Shown piece by piece: positions 53,061 through 60,607 of a DNA stretch of 64,000 nucleotides. Made by a program: the position numbers and the translations under genes. The stretch covers positions 62,001 to 126,000 of the forward strand of contig CAZEXL010000001.1 in the NCBI GenBank assembly GCA_964516925.1, given 5' to 3'. How positions within the stretch are numbered: the stretch's first letter is position 1; each line of letters starts with the position of its first letter. The DNA is from CAG-552 sp964516925 (GTDB lineage Bacteria; Bacillota; Clostridia; Christensenellales; Pumilibacteraceae). The notes beneath the pieces are model-generated. The model made no database searches, was not told where the DNA came from, and saw nothing but the letters and a program-made list of their open reading frames with translations.

Positions 53061-53867
53061 TTATCGTTTTTCTTCGTTAACTATTACCGAATATATTTCG
53101 GACTTTGGTTGTCCGCGATCGGAAGCAACCTTTTTTATCGCTTCTTTTTTGTCCATGCCGCTTTTCAGATACGTTTGATAGTGGTCGTACACGCTAAGCG
53201 ACGAAAAATCTTTTTCTCCGGCGCCTTCTACCACAAGCACGAATTCGCCTTTACGAACAAATTCAAGCGATTCTCCTAGCTTACCTCGCACCGCTTCTTC
53301 GTAGAGCTTCGTGATTTCACGCACAACCGCTACGCTGCGAGCGCCGAACGCCTCGTACAAATACGTAAGGTCTTTATCTACGTTGTGTACCGAGCTATAA
53401 AACACGAGAGTGCACTTTACCTGCGCGTAGTCGGAAAGTAACTTTTCACGATCGGATTTCTTTTCGGGCAAAAATCCGAGCATACAAAACTTGTCCGTGT
53501 TTAATCCCGACAAAATCAATGCGTCGATAAGAGCGCAGGGGCCTCCGACTACGGTATATTGAATACCGTTCTTTATCAACTCTTGAGTAAGAATTTGTCC
53601 CGGATCGGATATAAGCGGCATGCCTGCGTCCGATACGAGAGCTACATCTTTCCCCGACGAAAGAAGTTCGATAAGCTTAGCGGAACAAACTCGCTCGTTA
53701 AACTTTTGATAACTTATCATCGGCTTTTTTATTTGATATTCGTTAAGAAGAATTGCCGTTCGGCGCGTATCCTCTGCCGCTACGTAGTCTACCGAATTAA
53801 GAACTTCGATTGCACGCAAAGTAATTTCTTTTATGTTGCCTATGGGCGTTCCGACTACGTAAAGCAT
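53061..53867 (-). CDS. rsmI: 16S rRNA (cytidine-1402-2'-O)-methyltransferase RsmI
   Basis: 268-aa tetrapyrrole-methylase-fold enzyme. It begins MLYVVGTPIGNIKEITLRA and has AAEDTRRTAILLNEY, SDAGMPLISDPG and VVGGPCALIDALILSG, all RsmI hallmarks. ATG 53867 overlaps the upstream TGA by one base and follows GGAGG by seven; the longer open frame to 53936 adds only a basic stretch from another gene's frame. Confidence 0.95.
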   Translation of the reverse strand: MLYVVGTPIGNIKEITLRAIEVLNSVDYVAAEDTRRTAILLNEYQIKKPMISYQKFNERVCSAKLIELLSSGKDVALVSDAGMPLISDPGQILTQELIKNGIQYTVVGGPCALIDALILSGLNTDKFCMLGFLPEKKSDREKLLSDYAQVKCTLVFYSSVHNVDKDLTYLYEAFGARSVAVVREITKLYEEAVRGKLGESLEFVRKGEFVLVVEGAGEKDFSSLSVYDHYQTYLKSGMDKKEAIKKVASDRGQPKSEIYSVIVNEEKR

Positions 53868-54541
53868 CAGTCTACCTCCACTTTTACTTCGCGTTCGCGC
53901 TCGACGGTAAGCCCCACGGAGCCGTCCTTTACGCATTTAAGTAAGAACAAATGCGGCTTTTTTTTGTCGTTTGGCGTAAGAATCTGAAGCTTTTTTGGCT
54001 CGAGCTTTGCCGCACAGCACTTTACTAGCGTTTCGGCAAGGCGTTCCGTTTGATTTACCGTGTAAAACTTTCCGCCTGTGCTAAGCAAATACGCCGCAGC
54101 TTGAATAACTTCGCAAAGCGTCACTTTAATTTCATGACGAGCTATTGCAATCGCTTCGTTTTCTTGTTTTTGCCCGCTGCCCGCCTTGCGATACGGCGGA
54201 TTGCACACTACGATATCGGCGCAACCGGCTTGCAAAAATTTCGATATTTCTTGCATCGGAGCGTTGATGACGTCGGCAAGCTCGCTTAAGCCGTTAAGCT
54301 CGATATTTTGTTTGCAAACTTCGCTCAGTTCCGATTGAATTTCGACCGCCGTCGTCTTTATTTTGCGTTTGCCGGCAAGTAGCACGGTTATTATCCCCGT
54401 TCCGCTTCCGAGATCGACCGCATAGTCCTTTGAACAGCCCTCGACAAAGTTGGCAAGTTCTACTCCGTCGCAACCAAATCTGAATGCGTCCTGTTTTTGA
54501 AAAAACTTAAGTCCGTTGCCGAGGTCTACCAGCTTATTCAC
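53867..54541 (-). CDS. TrmN6/YfiC-like tRNA adenine-N6 methyltransferase
   Basis: 224-aa class I SAM methyltransferase. The N-terminal FQKQDAFRFGCDGVELANF, SAM motif VDLGSGTGIITVLLA and catalytic VVCNPPYRKAGSG (NPPY, N6-adenine type) match the tRNA1(Val) A37 N6 methyltransferase group. Between tilS (eight-base overlap) and rsmI, so part of an RNA-modification operon. Confidence 0.9.
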   Translation of the reverse strand: MNKLVDLGNGLKFFQKQDAFRFGCDGVELANFVEGCSKDYAVDLGSGTGIITVLLAGKRKIKTTAVEIQSELSEVCKQNIELNGLSELADVINAPMQEISKFLQAGCADIVVCNPPYRKAGSGQKQENEAIAIARHEIKVTLCEVIQAAAYLLSTGGKFYTVNQTERLAETLVKCCAAKLEPKKLQILTPNDKKKPHLFLLKCVKDGSVGLTVEREREVKVEVD

Positions 54542-55811
54542 GTTCCACCTCCAGCAGATAAGCTTTTTGCGTTTTAGACGTTATTTTACACTTGTCGCTG
54601 ATTTCCACACCCACTACGGCAAGAACGTCGTCGCCGTCGCACAAACATACTAGGTCGTCTCGCAATCTTTGCGGAACTTTTTTGTCGATAAGGTACTTTT
54701 TCAGGCTCTTGCTTTTGCCGCCGTACGGGATGAATTTATCGCCTTCTTTGCGATTACGAAAAACGATGCCAAGCGGCAAATCAGCGTCGATTATCGTCTT
54801 ACCCTTTATCGGCTCAGGCGAAACGGAAATAATTTTTATCGTAAACTTTCCTAGCTTTATTGCGCCTTGAGTAAACGGAACGCAAAACTCAAACTTTGGC
54901 TTATCGAAGCAAAAAACGATAGAATCGTATTCCTTATACGCTTTTAGCGAGCCTGCAAGCTCGGCTTTGCTACCGTTTTCCGCATTTTTTAAATTCAAAA
55001 CGTTGACTATATGCGCCTTGGTTACGTCTATCGGCATAAGTTTTTTTGCGGCGGCTATTACGTAATTTGCAACAAACGGCGAATCGAACGCTTTTAAGCT
55101 GAGCCTTACTTCGTTTTCGTTTTGCACGATTAACGAATAGTCGAGCTGAGAGTCGACCGCGCCCAGTAATTCCGTTGCGTTTTCGGCAAGACGATTGAGC
55201 GCCTCGACTGCGCCCGGATAACGCGTTTTTACAAGCGGAAGGACTTCGTGGCGAATAAAATTGCGAGTGTACGTACTGTCGAAATTGGTTTTATCCACTA
55301 CGTACGGAACGCCGTTTTGCTCCGCGTATTGCGTAATTTGCTCACGAGTAAAATTAAGTAGCGGTCTTAAAATACTCTCGCTTTGAGTTATGCCTTTAAG
55401 TCCGTCCACTCCGCATCCGCGCAAAACGTGCATAAGAACCGTTTCGGCGTTGTCGTCGGCGTGGTGCGCAAGCGCCACTTTGTCGGCTTTTTTGCAAGCC
55501 AGAAGCTGTTGCATTACTTCTTGACGTCTCAGCCTCGCTTCAGTTTCGATACTGCGCCCGAATTGCGACGCAAGCTTAGGGATATCAAACGAGTAACTCA
55601 CAAACGGAACTCCTATTTGTTCGCAATACATTTGCACGAAACGACAATCGGAATCTGCCTCTTTACGTATGCCGTGATTTACGTGCACTACGAAAACGTC
55701 GGCGCCGGATTTTACAAGCATATCGAGCATGACCATAGAGTCCACGCCGCCGCTTACAAACGCCGCAATTTTTCCGCTAAATTTTTCTCGCTTAGTATCC
55801 ACGTTAGACAT
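54534..55811 (-). CDS. tilS: tRNA(Ile)-lysidine synthase
   Basis: PP-loop ATPase that makes lysidine at C34 of tRNA-Ile(CAU), about 425 aa. PP-loop AAFVSGGVDSMVML at residues 16-29, HHADDNAETVLMHVLRGCGVDGLKG, NFIRHEVLPLV, and C-terminal TilS domains (KFIPYGGKSKSLKKYLIDKKVP). ATG 55811 overlaps the -10 hexamer of the only visible promoter; a GTG at 55802, exactly where transcription should begin, may be the real start. No Shine-Dalgarno precedes either. Heads the tilS-trmN6-rsmI-dnaA operon. Confidence 0.94.
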   Translation of the reverse strand: MSNVDTKREKFSGKIAAFVSGGVDSMVMLDMLVKSGADVFVVHVNHGIRKEADSDCRFVQMYCEQIGVPFVSYSFDIPKLASQFGRSIETEARLRRQEVMQQLLACKKADKVALAHHADDNAETVLMHVLRGCGVDGLKGITQSESILRPLLNFTREQITQYAEQNGVPYVVDKTNFDSTYTRNFIRHEVLPLVKTRYPGAVEALNRLAENATELLGAVDSQLDYSLIVQNENEVRLSLKAFDSPFVANYVIAAAKKLMPIDVTKAHIVNVLNLKNAENGSKAELAGSLKAYKEYDSIVFCFDKPKFEFCVPFTQGAIKLGKFTIKIISVSPEPIKGKTIIDADLPLGIVFRNRKEGDKFIPYGGKSKSLKKYLIDKKVPQRLRDDLVCLCDGDDVLAVVGVEISDKCKITSKTQKAYLLEVERE

Positions 55812-55838
55812 TATATACAAAAGCAAAAAAAAAGTCAA
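55810..55838 (-). promoter_or_regulatory. Promoter of tilS overlapping its start region
   Basis: Minus-strand TTGACT (55838-55833), 17 bases, TATAAT (55815-55810). Seven bases later is GTG (55802-55800), in frame with TilS. Confidence 0.8.
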
Positions 55839-55848
55839 TAATAAAAGT

Positions 55849-55878
55849 CGTTTTTTACGCAAAATGCCGTAAAAAACG
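55849..55878. promoter_or_regulatory. Inverted repeat upstream of tilS promoter
   Basis: Perfect 11-bp arms CGTTTTTTACG / CGTAAAAAACG with an eight-base spacer, 11 bp upstream of the tilS -35 and 43 bp upstream of the fchA -35. Could be a shared operator; not followed by a clean T-run for a tilS-side terminator. Confidence 0.4.
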
Positions 55879-55920
55879 AAAGCAGGCAAAAAAAAATGCA
55901 TACGTCTAAGCCGCAAAACA

Positions 55921-55949
55921 TTGCAATTGATATAAAAATATGCTAAACT
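55921..55949 (+). promoter_or_regulatory. Promoter of the cyclodeaminase gene
   Basis: Plus-strand TTGCAA (55921-55926), 17 bases, TAAACT (55944-55949). Confidence 0.55.
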
Positions 55950-56009
55950 ATTTGCAAAACGAAAAACGCTTAATAAAGTCAAAACAAGCGCTTAGCAAAG
56001 GAGAATTGA

Positions 56010-56579
56010 ATGTTTAAAAATTACGTTATTAAAGATTACGACGACGTTTTGGCGTCTAGTTCGCCCACCCCCGGCGGCGGGAGTGCGCTCGCTTTAATTG
56101 CCGCAAAAGCTTGCTCGCTGATTCAAATGGCGGCAAATATAACGATTAAAAAATTCGGTGACAATAAAGATATGCAACCACTAACTAACGGCATTAATAC
56201 GCTAAATGGATATAAAGAACGTTTTTATGAGCTTTCGGATATGGACGCAGCTGCCTTCGGGAACATACTTAAAGCAATGAAACTACCTAAAACAACCGAA
56301 GAAGAAAAATGCGTTCGCAATACAGAGCTTCAAAAGCTATACCGCTTATCGGCTACGGTTCCGTTGGAACTTATGAAATTATGTAAAAATGCCGCTTCTA
56401 TCGCATACGAAATGCTGCCGCTAACGTACGAATTCGTTTCAAGCGACTGCGAGATCGGCATAGAGCTGCTTAATTGCGTAATTAAGTCGTCCGTTCGCAA
56501 CGTAACGGCAAATACCCGACTTATAACCGACGATAATTTGCGTAAAAAGCTCGAAAACAAAGCGGCAAGCTTAAAATAA
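56010..56579 (+). CDS. fchA: Formiminotetrahydrofolate cyclodeaminase-like protein (FchA)
   Basis: 189-aa helical protein of the FTCD-C family, releasing ammonia from formimino-THF to give methenyl-THF. The N-terminal SSPTPGGGSALALIAAKAC is the folate-binding signature and MAANITIKKFGDNK follows; length fits the stand-alone clostridial form. AAAGGAG lies seven bases before ATG 56010. Divergent from tilS, with a repeat cluster directly downstream. Produces the substrate for FolD cyclohydrolase/dehydrogenase. Confidence 0.88.
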   Translation: MFKNYVIKDYDDVLASSSPTPGGGSALALIAAKACSLIQMAANITIKKFGDNKDMQPLTNGINTLNGYKERFYELSDMDAAAFGNILKAMKLPKTTEEEKCVRNTELQKLYRLSATVPLELMKLCKNAASIAYEMLPLTYEFVSSDCEIGIELLNCVIKSSVRNVTANTRLITDDNLRKKLENKAASLK

Positions 56580-56600
56580 GCATAATTGTTTTGCTTTGCT

Positions 56601-56642
56601 CTTACCTTTCTTGCCGATAAAAAGGTAGGCAAAAGAAGCTTA
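56601..56642. repeat. Intergenic repeat family C, copy 1
   Basis: CTTACCTTTCTTGCCG...AAAGGTAGGCAAAAGAAGCTTA. A hairpin with TACCTTT / AAAGGTA arms; diverged copy of the elements at 56685 and 57107. Confidence 0.7.
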
Positions 56643-56684
56643 GTATAATATGTTTTGCATGCGGTTGTGAGTTTGATTGTGCCT

Positions 56685-56726
56685 CTTACCTTTCTTCCGT
56701 GAAGAAAGGTAAGCCAAAGAAGCTTA
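56685..56726. repeat. Intergenic repeat family C, copy 2
   Basis: Perfect hairpin, 12-bp arms CTTACCTTTCTT / AAGAAAGGTAAG with loop CCGTG, followed by CCAAAGAAGCTTA. Confidence 0.85.
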
Positions 56727-56783
56727 ATAGAATTAAGTTTGGGCGGCAGTGCCTCTACTGTTACCGAGAGTGTACAGTTACAC

Positions 56784-56821
56784 GGAGAGATTGCCGCGTC
56801 GCTGCGCTCCTCGTTGATGAC
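56784..56821. repeat. Intergenic repeat family A, copy 1
   Basis: GGAGAGATTGCCGCGTCGCT and CTCCTCGTTGATGAC; nearly identical to 56985-57022. A partial 3' end (CCTTCGCAATGACA) recurs at about 56852-56865. Confidence 0.8.
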
Positions 56822-56870
56822 ATGGTGGTCGAGAGTGCAACAGGACTACGTCCTTCGCAATGACATATGG

Positions 56871-56911
56871 TTTCGCTTCCGCGGGATTCTTCGCCTGCGG
56901 CTCAGAATGAC
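56871..56911. repeat. Intergenic repeat family B, copy 1
   Basis: TTTCGCTTCCGCGGGATTCT ending CTCAGAATGAC; closely matches 57068-57107. Part of the 600-bp gene-free stretch. Confidence 0.8.
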
Positions 56912-56984
56912 AGATTGGCTGAGTGCGAAACAATTATTTACCGGCGATAGTGCGTTTGATGTTGCCGAGAGTTAGGAGCTTAAC

Positions 56985-57022
56985 GGAGAGATTGCCGCGT
57001 CGCTAACGCTCCTCGCAATGAC
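56985..57022. repeat. Intergenic repeat family A, copy 2
   Basis: GGAGAGATTGCCGCGTCGCT followed by AACGCTCCTCGCAATGAC. The word GAGGAGCG-type halves give weak inverted symmetry. Confidence 0.8.
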
Positions 57023-57067
57023 GTGGTTAAGGATTGTTTTCTGCTGTTACTACGGTACTAACAACCG

Positions 57068-57107
57068 TTTCGCTTCCGCGAGATCCTTCGCTTACGCTCA
57101 GGATGAC
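57068..57107. repeat. Intergenic repeat family B, copy 2
   Basis: TTTCGCTTCCGCGAGATCCT ending CTCAGGATGAC, second copy of the 56871 element. Confidence 0.8.
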
Positions 57108-57145
57108 TTACTTTTCTTCCGTGAAGAAAAGTAACCAAAAAAAGG
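57107..57145. repeat. Intergenic repeat family C, copy 3
   Basis: Perfect hairpin, 11-bp arms TTACTTTTCTT / AAGAAAAGTAA with the same CCGTG loop as copy 2. The paired C-to-T and G-to-A changes keep the stem. Confidence 0.85.
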
Positions 57146-57172
57146 ATAGTGAAAACATCACTACCCTTTTTG
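57137..57172 (-). terminator. Terminator after rplL
   Basis: Minus-strand stem AAAAGGGTAGTGA / TCACTATCCTTTT (one mismatch-like G-T pair), short loop, then T-run. Ends the ribosomal protein operon; rpoB does not follow. Confidence 0.85.
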
Positions 57173-57202
57173 GTTAAAATTGATTTCTATGCCGCAAGTT
57201 GA

Positions 57203-57580
57203 TTATTTAAGTTCAACGGTTGCGCCAGCGTCCTTAAGTTTGGTTTCGATTTCCTTAGCGGTTTCCTTGTTAACGCCTTCCTTGATGGTGCTGGGAGCGC
57301 CTTCAACGAGTGCCTTAGCGTCGCCAAGACCAAGACCGGTGATTTCACGAACAACCTTGATAACTGCGATCTTGTTTGCGCCGAATTCCTTAAGAACAAC
57401 GGTAAATTCGGTTTGTTCTTCTTCAGCGGGAGCAGCAGCGGCGCCACCTGCAGCGGGAGCTGCAACTGCCATAGCGGCAGCGGATACGCCAAACTCGGTT
57501 TCGATCATCTTTACAAGTTCGTTGAGCTCAAGAACCGAAAGACCCTTAATTTCTTCTAACATTTTATTCAAATCAGCCAT
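57203..57580 (-). CDS. rplL: Ribosomal protein L7/L12
   Basis: 125-aa stalk protein. N-terminal dimerisation helices (LELNELVKMIETEFGVS), Ala/Gly-rich hinge (about residues 35-53), and C-terminal domain with KEFGANKIAVIKVVREITGLGLGDAK. GGAG precedes the start. Twenty-seven bases after rplJ. Confidence 0.97.
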   Translation of the reverse strand: MADLNKMLEEIKGLSVLELNELVKMIETEFGVSAAAMAVAAPAAGGAAAAPAEEEQTEFTVVLKEFGANKIAVIKVVREITGLGLGDAKALVEGAPSTIKEGVNKETAKEIETKLKDAGATVELK

Positions 57581-57607
57581 TTTTATATATCTCCTTTATA
57601 AAATTTT

Positions 57608-58120
57608 TTATGCTTGTTTTTTTGCAACCTCGCTAAGAGCAACGGCAAGACCGCGCATCGGCGAAGTAAGTAATCCCAACAATTGTCCGACCAAAACGGT
57701 CTTTGACGGAATAGTTGCGATTTTGTTGATTCCGGCAGCATCCATAACTTGCTTTTCTACGATACCGCCTTTTATTGCGAGTTTGTTAAGCTTTTTGATA
57801 TTCTCGCTTATGATTCTTGCCGGAGCAGTTGCATCGTCGCTGGAAAACGCTACTGCGGTAGGTCCTTCGAACACGTGATCGAATCCTTCGTATCCGGAAT
57901 TTTTGAATGCTCTTAAGATTAGTCTGTTTTTAACTACCTTGTACTCTACGCCGGCAGCACGAAGCGCGCTACGAAGATTGGTATCTTCTTCTACGGTGAT
58001 TCCGCGATAGTCTACTACAACGATTCCGGCTGCATTCTTAACTTTTTCTTCAAGCTGTGCAACCTGTTCTTTCTTAAGTTTAAGCGATTCTTTTTCGAGC
58101 TCATTAATTTGTGTAGACAA
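57608..58120 (-). CDS. rplJ: Ribosomal protein L10
   Basis: 170 aa. VVDYRGITVEEDTNLR and YKVVKNRLILRAFK are L10 signatures; the C-terminal helix binds L7/L12 dimers. The start is TTG at 58120, eight bases after GGAGG; no ATG is suitably placed. Preceded by an L10 leader RNA. Confidence 0.96.
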   Translation of the reverse strand: MSTQINELEKESLKLKKEQVAQLEEKVKNAAGIVVVDYRGITVEEDTNLRSALRAAGVEYKVVKNRLILRAFKNSGYEGFDHVFEGPTAVAFSSDDATAPARIISENIKKLNKLAIKGGIVEKQVMDAAGINKIATIPSKTVLVGQLLGLLTSPMRGLAVALSEVAKKQA

Positions 58121-58153
58121 AACTTATTCCTCCTTTAATTTTATTTAGTTAAG

Positions 58154-58189
58154 AAAAATCCGACTTCGCAATTCTTACGCGAGGTCGGA
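58154..58189 (-). terminator. Attenuator terminator of the L10 leader
   Basis: Minus-strand 11-bp stem TCCGACCTCGC / GCGAAGTCGGA with a nine-base loop, then five T, 34 bases before the rplJ TTG. Confidence 0.8.
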
Positions 58190-58275
58190 CTGAAAAAAGA
58201 ATTTCTTTTTAAGGTCATAAGCCTCGGTAAGCTCTTGCGAATTATAACCTTGCGGTTACTTACTTTCTACGGTTT
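58190..58275 (-). ncRNA. Ribosomal protein L10 leader
   Basis: Upstream of rplJ the minus strand has GUAAG (58263-58259) and CUUACCGAGG (58231-58222), which pair to form the stem before the conserved CCGAGG of L10 leaders, with the terminator following. In Bacillus-type leaders excess L10-L12 binds here and promotes termination. Confidence 0.75.
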
Positions 58276-58285
58276 TTTGCTTAAA

Positions 58286-58972
58286 TTAGATACGATAATT
58301 AACTTTGATTCCGGGGCCCATGGTGGACGCTGCGGTTACGCTGCGAATATAGGTGCCCTTTGCTGCCGCCGGCTTTGCCTTTACGATAGCTTCCATAAGC
58401 GAATTGAAGTTTTCGAGAAGCTTTTCGTCGCCGAACGACTTTTTGCCTATCGGGCAGTGTACGATAGCGGTCTTGTCCACTCTGTACTCTACCTTACCTG
58501 CTTTGGTATCCTTTACTGCCTTTGCGATATCGGTAGTAACGGTACCCGACTTGGGAGACGGCATAAGTCCTTTAGGTCCGAGGATTCTTGCAACCTTACC
58601 CATTTGTCCCATCATATCGGGGCTGGTGATACATACGTCGAAGTCGAGGAAGTTCTCGGTTTGAATCTTAGCGATGATTTCTTCTGCTCCTACGATGTCG
58701 GCGCCTGCCTTTAATGCTATGTCGGCTTTTTCGCCCTTTGCGATAACCAAAACTCTTACGGTTTTACCTGTTCCGTTGGGAAGTACTACGGTGCCGCGAA
58801 CTTGCTGGTCGGCTTGACGAGGATCTACGCCAAGACGAACGTGAAGCTCGATGGTTTCGTCGAACTTAGCCTTTGCGGAAGCCACTACGTTTTTCATAGC
58901 TTCGGCGGGCTCGTAAACTTTGCTTAAGTCGATTTCCTTAACGCTGTTAAGGTAATTCTTTCCGTGTCTCAT
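58286..58972 (-). CDS. rplA: Ribosomal protein L1
   Basis: 228 aa. MRHGKNYLNSVKEID, VRLGVDPRQADQQVRGTV and GPKGLMPSPKSGTV are family signatures. Eleven bases after rplK. Confidence 0.97.
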   Translation of the reverse strand: MRHGKNYLNSVKEIDLSKVYEPAEAMKNVVASAKAKFDETIELHVRLGVDPRQADQQVRGTVVLPNGTGKTVRVLVIAKGEKADIALKAGADIVGAEEIIAKIQTENFLDFDVCITSPDMMGQMGKVARILGPKGLMPSPKSGTVTTDIAKAVKDTKAGKVEYRVDKTAIVHCPIGKKSFGDEKLLENFNSLMEAIVKAKPAAAKGTYIRSVTAASTMGPGIKVNYRI

Positions 58973-58983
58973 AGTTCCCCTCC

Positions 58984-59409
58984 TTAGTCAACTACCGTAA
59001 CGCCCATACTGCGCGCGGTACCGGCTATCATGCTGCATGCGCTTTCGAGCGACGCTGCGTTTAAGTCGGGCATCTTGAGCTTAGCGATCTCTTCGACCTG
59101 AGCCTTAGTGAGCTTTGCTACCTTGTCCTTGTTGGGTTTTGCCGAACCGGATTCAATCTTGCACGCCTTTTTGATAAGAACTGCCGCGGGCGGAGTCTTG
59201 AGTACGAACGTGAACGAACGGTCTGCATAGATGGTGATAACTACGGGAATTATCAAACCTTCTTGTCCCCTTGTCTTTTCGTTGAATTCTTTGGTAAAGC
59301 CCGGAATGTTAATACCGTGAGGTCCGAGGCTGGAGCCGACCGGAGGTCCCGGGGTGGCTTTGCCGGCGGGAAGTTGCAGCTTTACCATAGCTGTGATTTT
59401 CTTTGCCAT
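58984..59409 (-). CDS. rplK: Ribosomal protein L11
   Basis: 141 aa. PAGKATPGPPVGSSLGPHGI in the N-terminal domain and GTARSMGVTVVD at the C-terminus. AAGGAG precedes ATG 59409; 75 bases separate it from nusG. Confidence 0.97.
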   Translation of the reverse strand: MAKKITAMVKLQLPAGKATPGPPVGSSLGPHGINIPGFTKEFNEKTRGQEGLIIPVVITIYADRSFTFVLKTPPAAVLIKKACKIESGSAKPNKDKVAKLTKAQVEEIAKLKMPDLNAASLESACSMIAGTARSMGVTVVD

Positions 59410-59484
59410 TTAAAGTTCTCCTTGCTTATAATTTATATATGCAATCGAGGTAATAACGAGCTTGACGCTCTCCCTGACCGTATA

Positions 59485-60021
59485 TTACAATTTTTCGATG
59501 AGCTCAATTTGATTAAGCTCAAGTTCGACGGGCGTTGCCCTTCCGAACATACTTACTATTACCTTACATTTGCCCGCGGCGGCGTTGATGGATTCAATGT
59601 CGCCTACAAAACCCTCCAACGCACCGTTAACCACGCTTACCTTGTCGCCTACCTTAAATTCGGTATCTACGGTAAGCTTTTCAAGATGCATACGCCTGAT
59701 TTCGTCGTCGGTAAGAGGAATCGGACGCCCCATAGGACCTACGAAACCGGTAACGCCTCGAGTGTTTACGATCATATGCCACATGGAATTGTCGTAAACC
59801 ATCTTTATGAGTACGTAGCACGGGAACATCCTTCGCTGTACTATTTTGCGTTTGCCGTTCTTTTCCTCGACAACGTCTTCCATAGGTATGGTAATTTCCA
59901 AAAGCCTATCCGCCTTACCGTTTTTGGTAAAGACCATCTCGAGATTGTCTTTGACCATATTTTCGTATCCAGAATAGGTATGAAGAACATACCACTTTGC
60001 ATCTTCTAAATTTACGCTCAT
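59485..60021 (-). CDS. nusG: Transcription termination/antitermination protein NusG
   Basis: 178 aa. NGN domain with WYVLHTYSGYENMVKDNLE and RRMFPCYVLIKM; C-terminal KOW domain VSVVNGALEGFVGDIESINA. Overlaps secE by four bases. Confidence 0.97.
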   Translation of the reverse strand: MSVNLEDAKWYVLHTYSGYENMVKDNLEMVFTKNGKADRLLEITIPMEDVVEEKNGKRKIVQRRMFPCYVLIKMVYDNSMWHMIVNTRGVTGFVGPMGRPIPLTDDEIRRMHLEKLTVDTEFKVGDKVSVVNGALEGFVGDIESINAAAGKCKVIVSMFGRATPVELELNQIELIEKL

Positions 60022-60293
60022 CGTATGATCGCTCCAATAACTTTAGATAACGGATCTATATCCTTAAGCAGCAAAGCGTCGTGCGCAACACCGAGCAACA
60101 TATCAAACGCAAACAAAACAACCAAAAATACCGCTACCACGCCCAAAACGACCAATGTGGTTTTGCAAACGTTTGAAAACGTCGGCCAGCTCACTTTTTT
60201 AAGCTCGGAAAAAGCCTCCTTAAAAAAGGTTGCTATTTTGCCACGCTTTTTCGGCTGCTTTTTTACTTCAGCTTTGTTGTTGTTCTTATCCAC
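60018..60293 (-). CDS. secE: Protein translocase subunit SecE
   Basis: 91 aa. A lysine-rich N-terminus, then FFKEAFSELKKVSWPT and a single TM helix (TTLVVLGVVAVFLVVLFAFDML). Start is GTG 60293, seven bases after AAGGAG. Confidence 0.95.
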   Translation of the reverse strand: MDKNNNKAEVKKQPKKRGKIATFFKEAFSELKKVSWPTFSNVCKTTLVVLGVVAVFLVVLFAFDMLLGVAHDALLLKDIDPLSKVIGAIIR

Positions 60294-60304
60294 GGCAGAT
60301 CTCC

Positions 60305-60454
60305 TTATTTCGTTTCCTTATGAACGGTATGCTTACGGCAGAATCTGCAGTACTTTTTGAGTTCGATCCTGTCGGGATCGTTCTTTTTATTCTTCATGTC
60401 GTCGTAATTTCTTTGCTTACATTCGGTGCAAGCCAAGGTGATTCTCGTTCTCAT
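60305..60454 (-). CDS. rpmG: Ribosomal protein L33
   Basis: 49 aa, reading MRTRITLACTECKQRNYDD then KKYCRFCRKHTVHKETK. Both CxxC pairs are kept, so this is the zinc-binding form. Eleven bases upstream of secE; TAGGAG precedes ATG 60454. First gene of the rpmG-secE-nusG-rplKAJL operon. Confidence 0.95.
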   Translation of the reverse strand: MRTRITLACTECKQRNYDDMKNKKNDPDRIELKKYCRFCRKHTVHKETK

Positions 60455-60477
60455 AATGTCACTCCTAAATCGTCACT

Positions 60478-60498
60478 AAAAACACCACCCATAGGTGG
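60478..60498 (-). terminator. Small hairpin with T-run in the rpmG leader
   Basis: Minus-strand CCACC / GGTGG stem with a four-base loop, followed by TGTTTTT, between the promoter and rpmG. A weak attenuator at most. Confidence 0.45.
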
Positions 60499-60508
60499 CG
60501 CGTATATT

Positions 60509-60538
60509 ATGTTATCACTTTACATCAATAGTTGTCAA
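60509..60538 (-). promoter_or_regulatory. Promoter of the rpmG-secE-nusG operon
   Basis: Minus-strand TTGACA (60538-60533), 18 bases, TAACAT (60514-60509). Confidence 0.65.
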
Positions 60539-60607
60539 GCGTTTTATTGCCGTTTTAAAATATTTTAGCAAAATTTGCCGTATTTTTTCGGCTTGTTTCT
60601 CGCCGCA

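Noticed and set aside
56739..56975. 78-codon plus-strand open frame
   Set aside because: It is made entirely of intergenic repeat families A and B, with no ribosome site or protein similarity.
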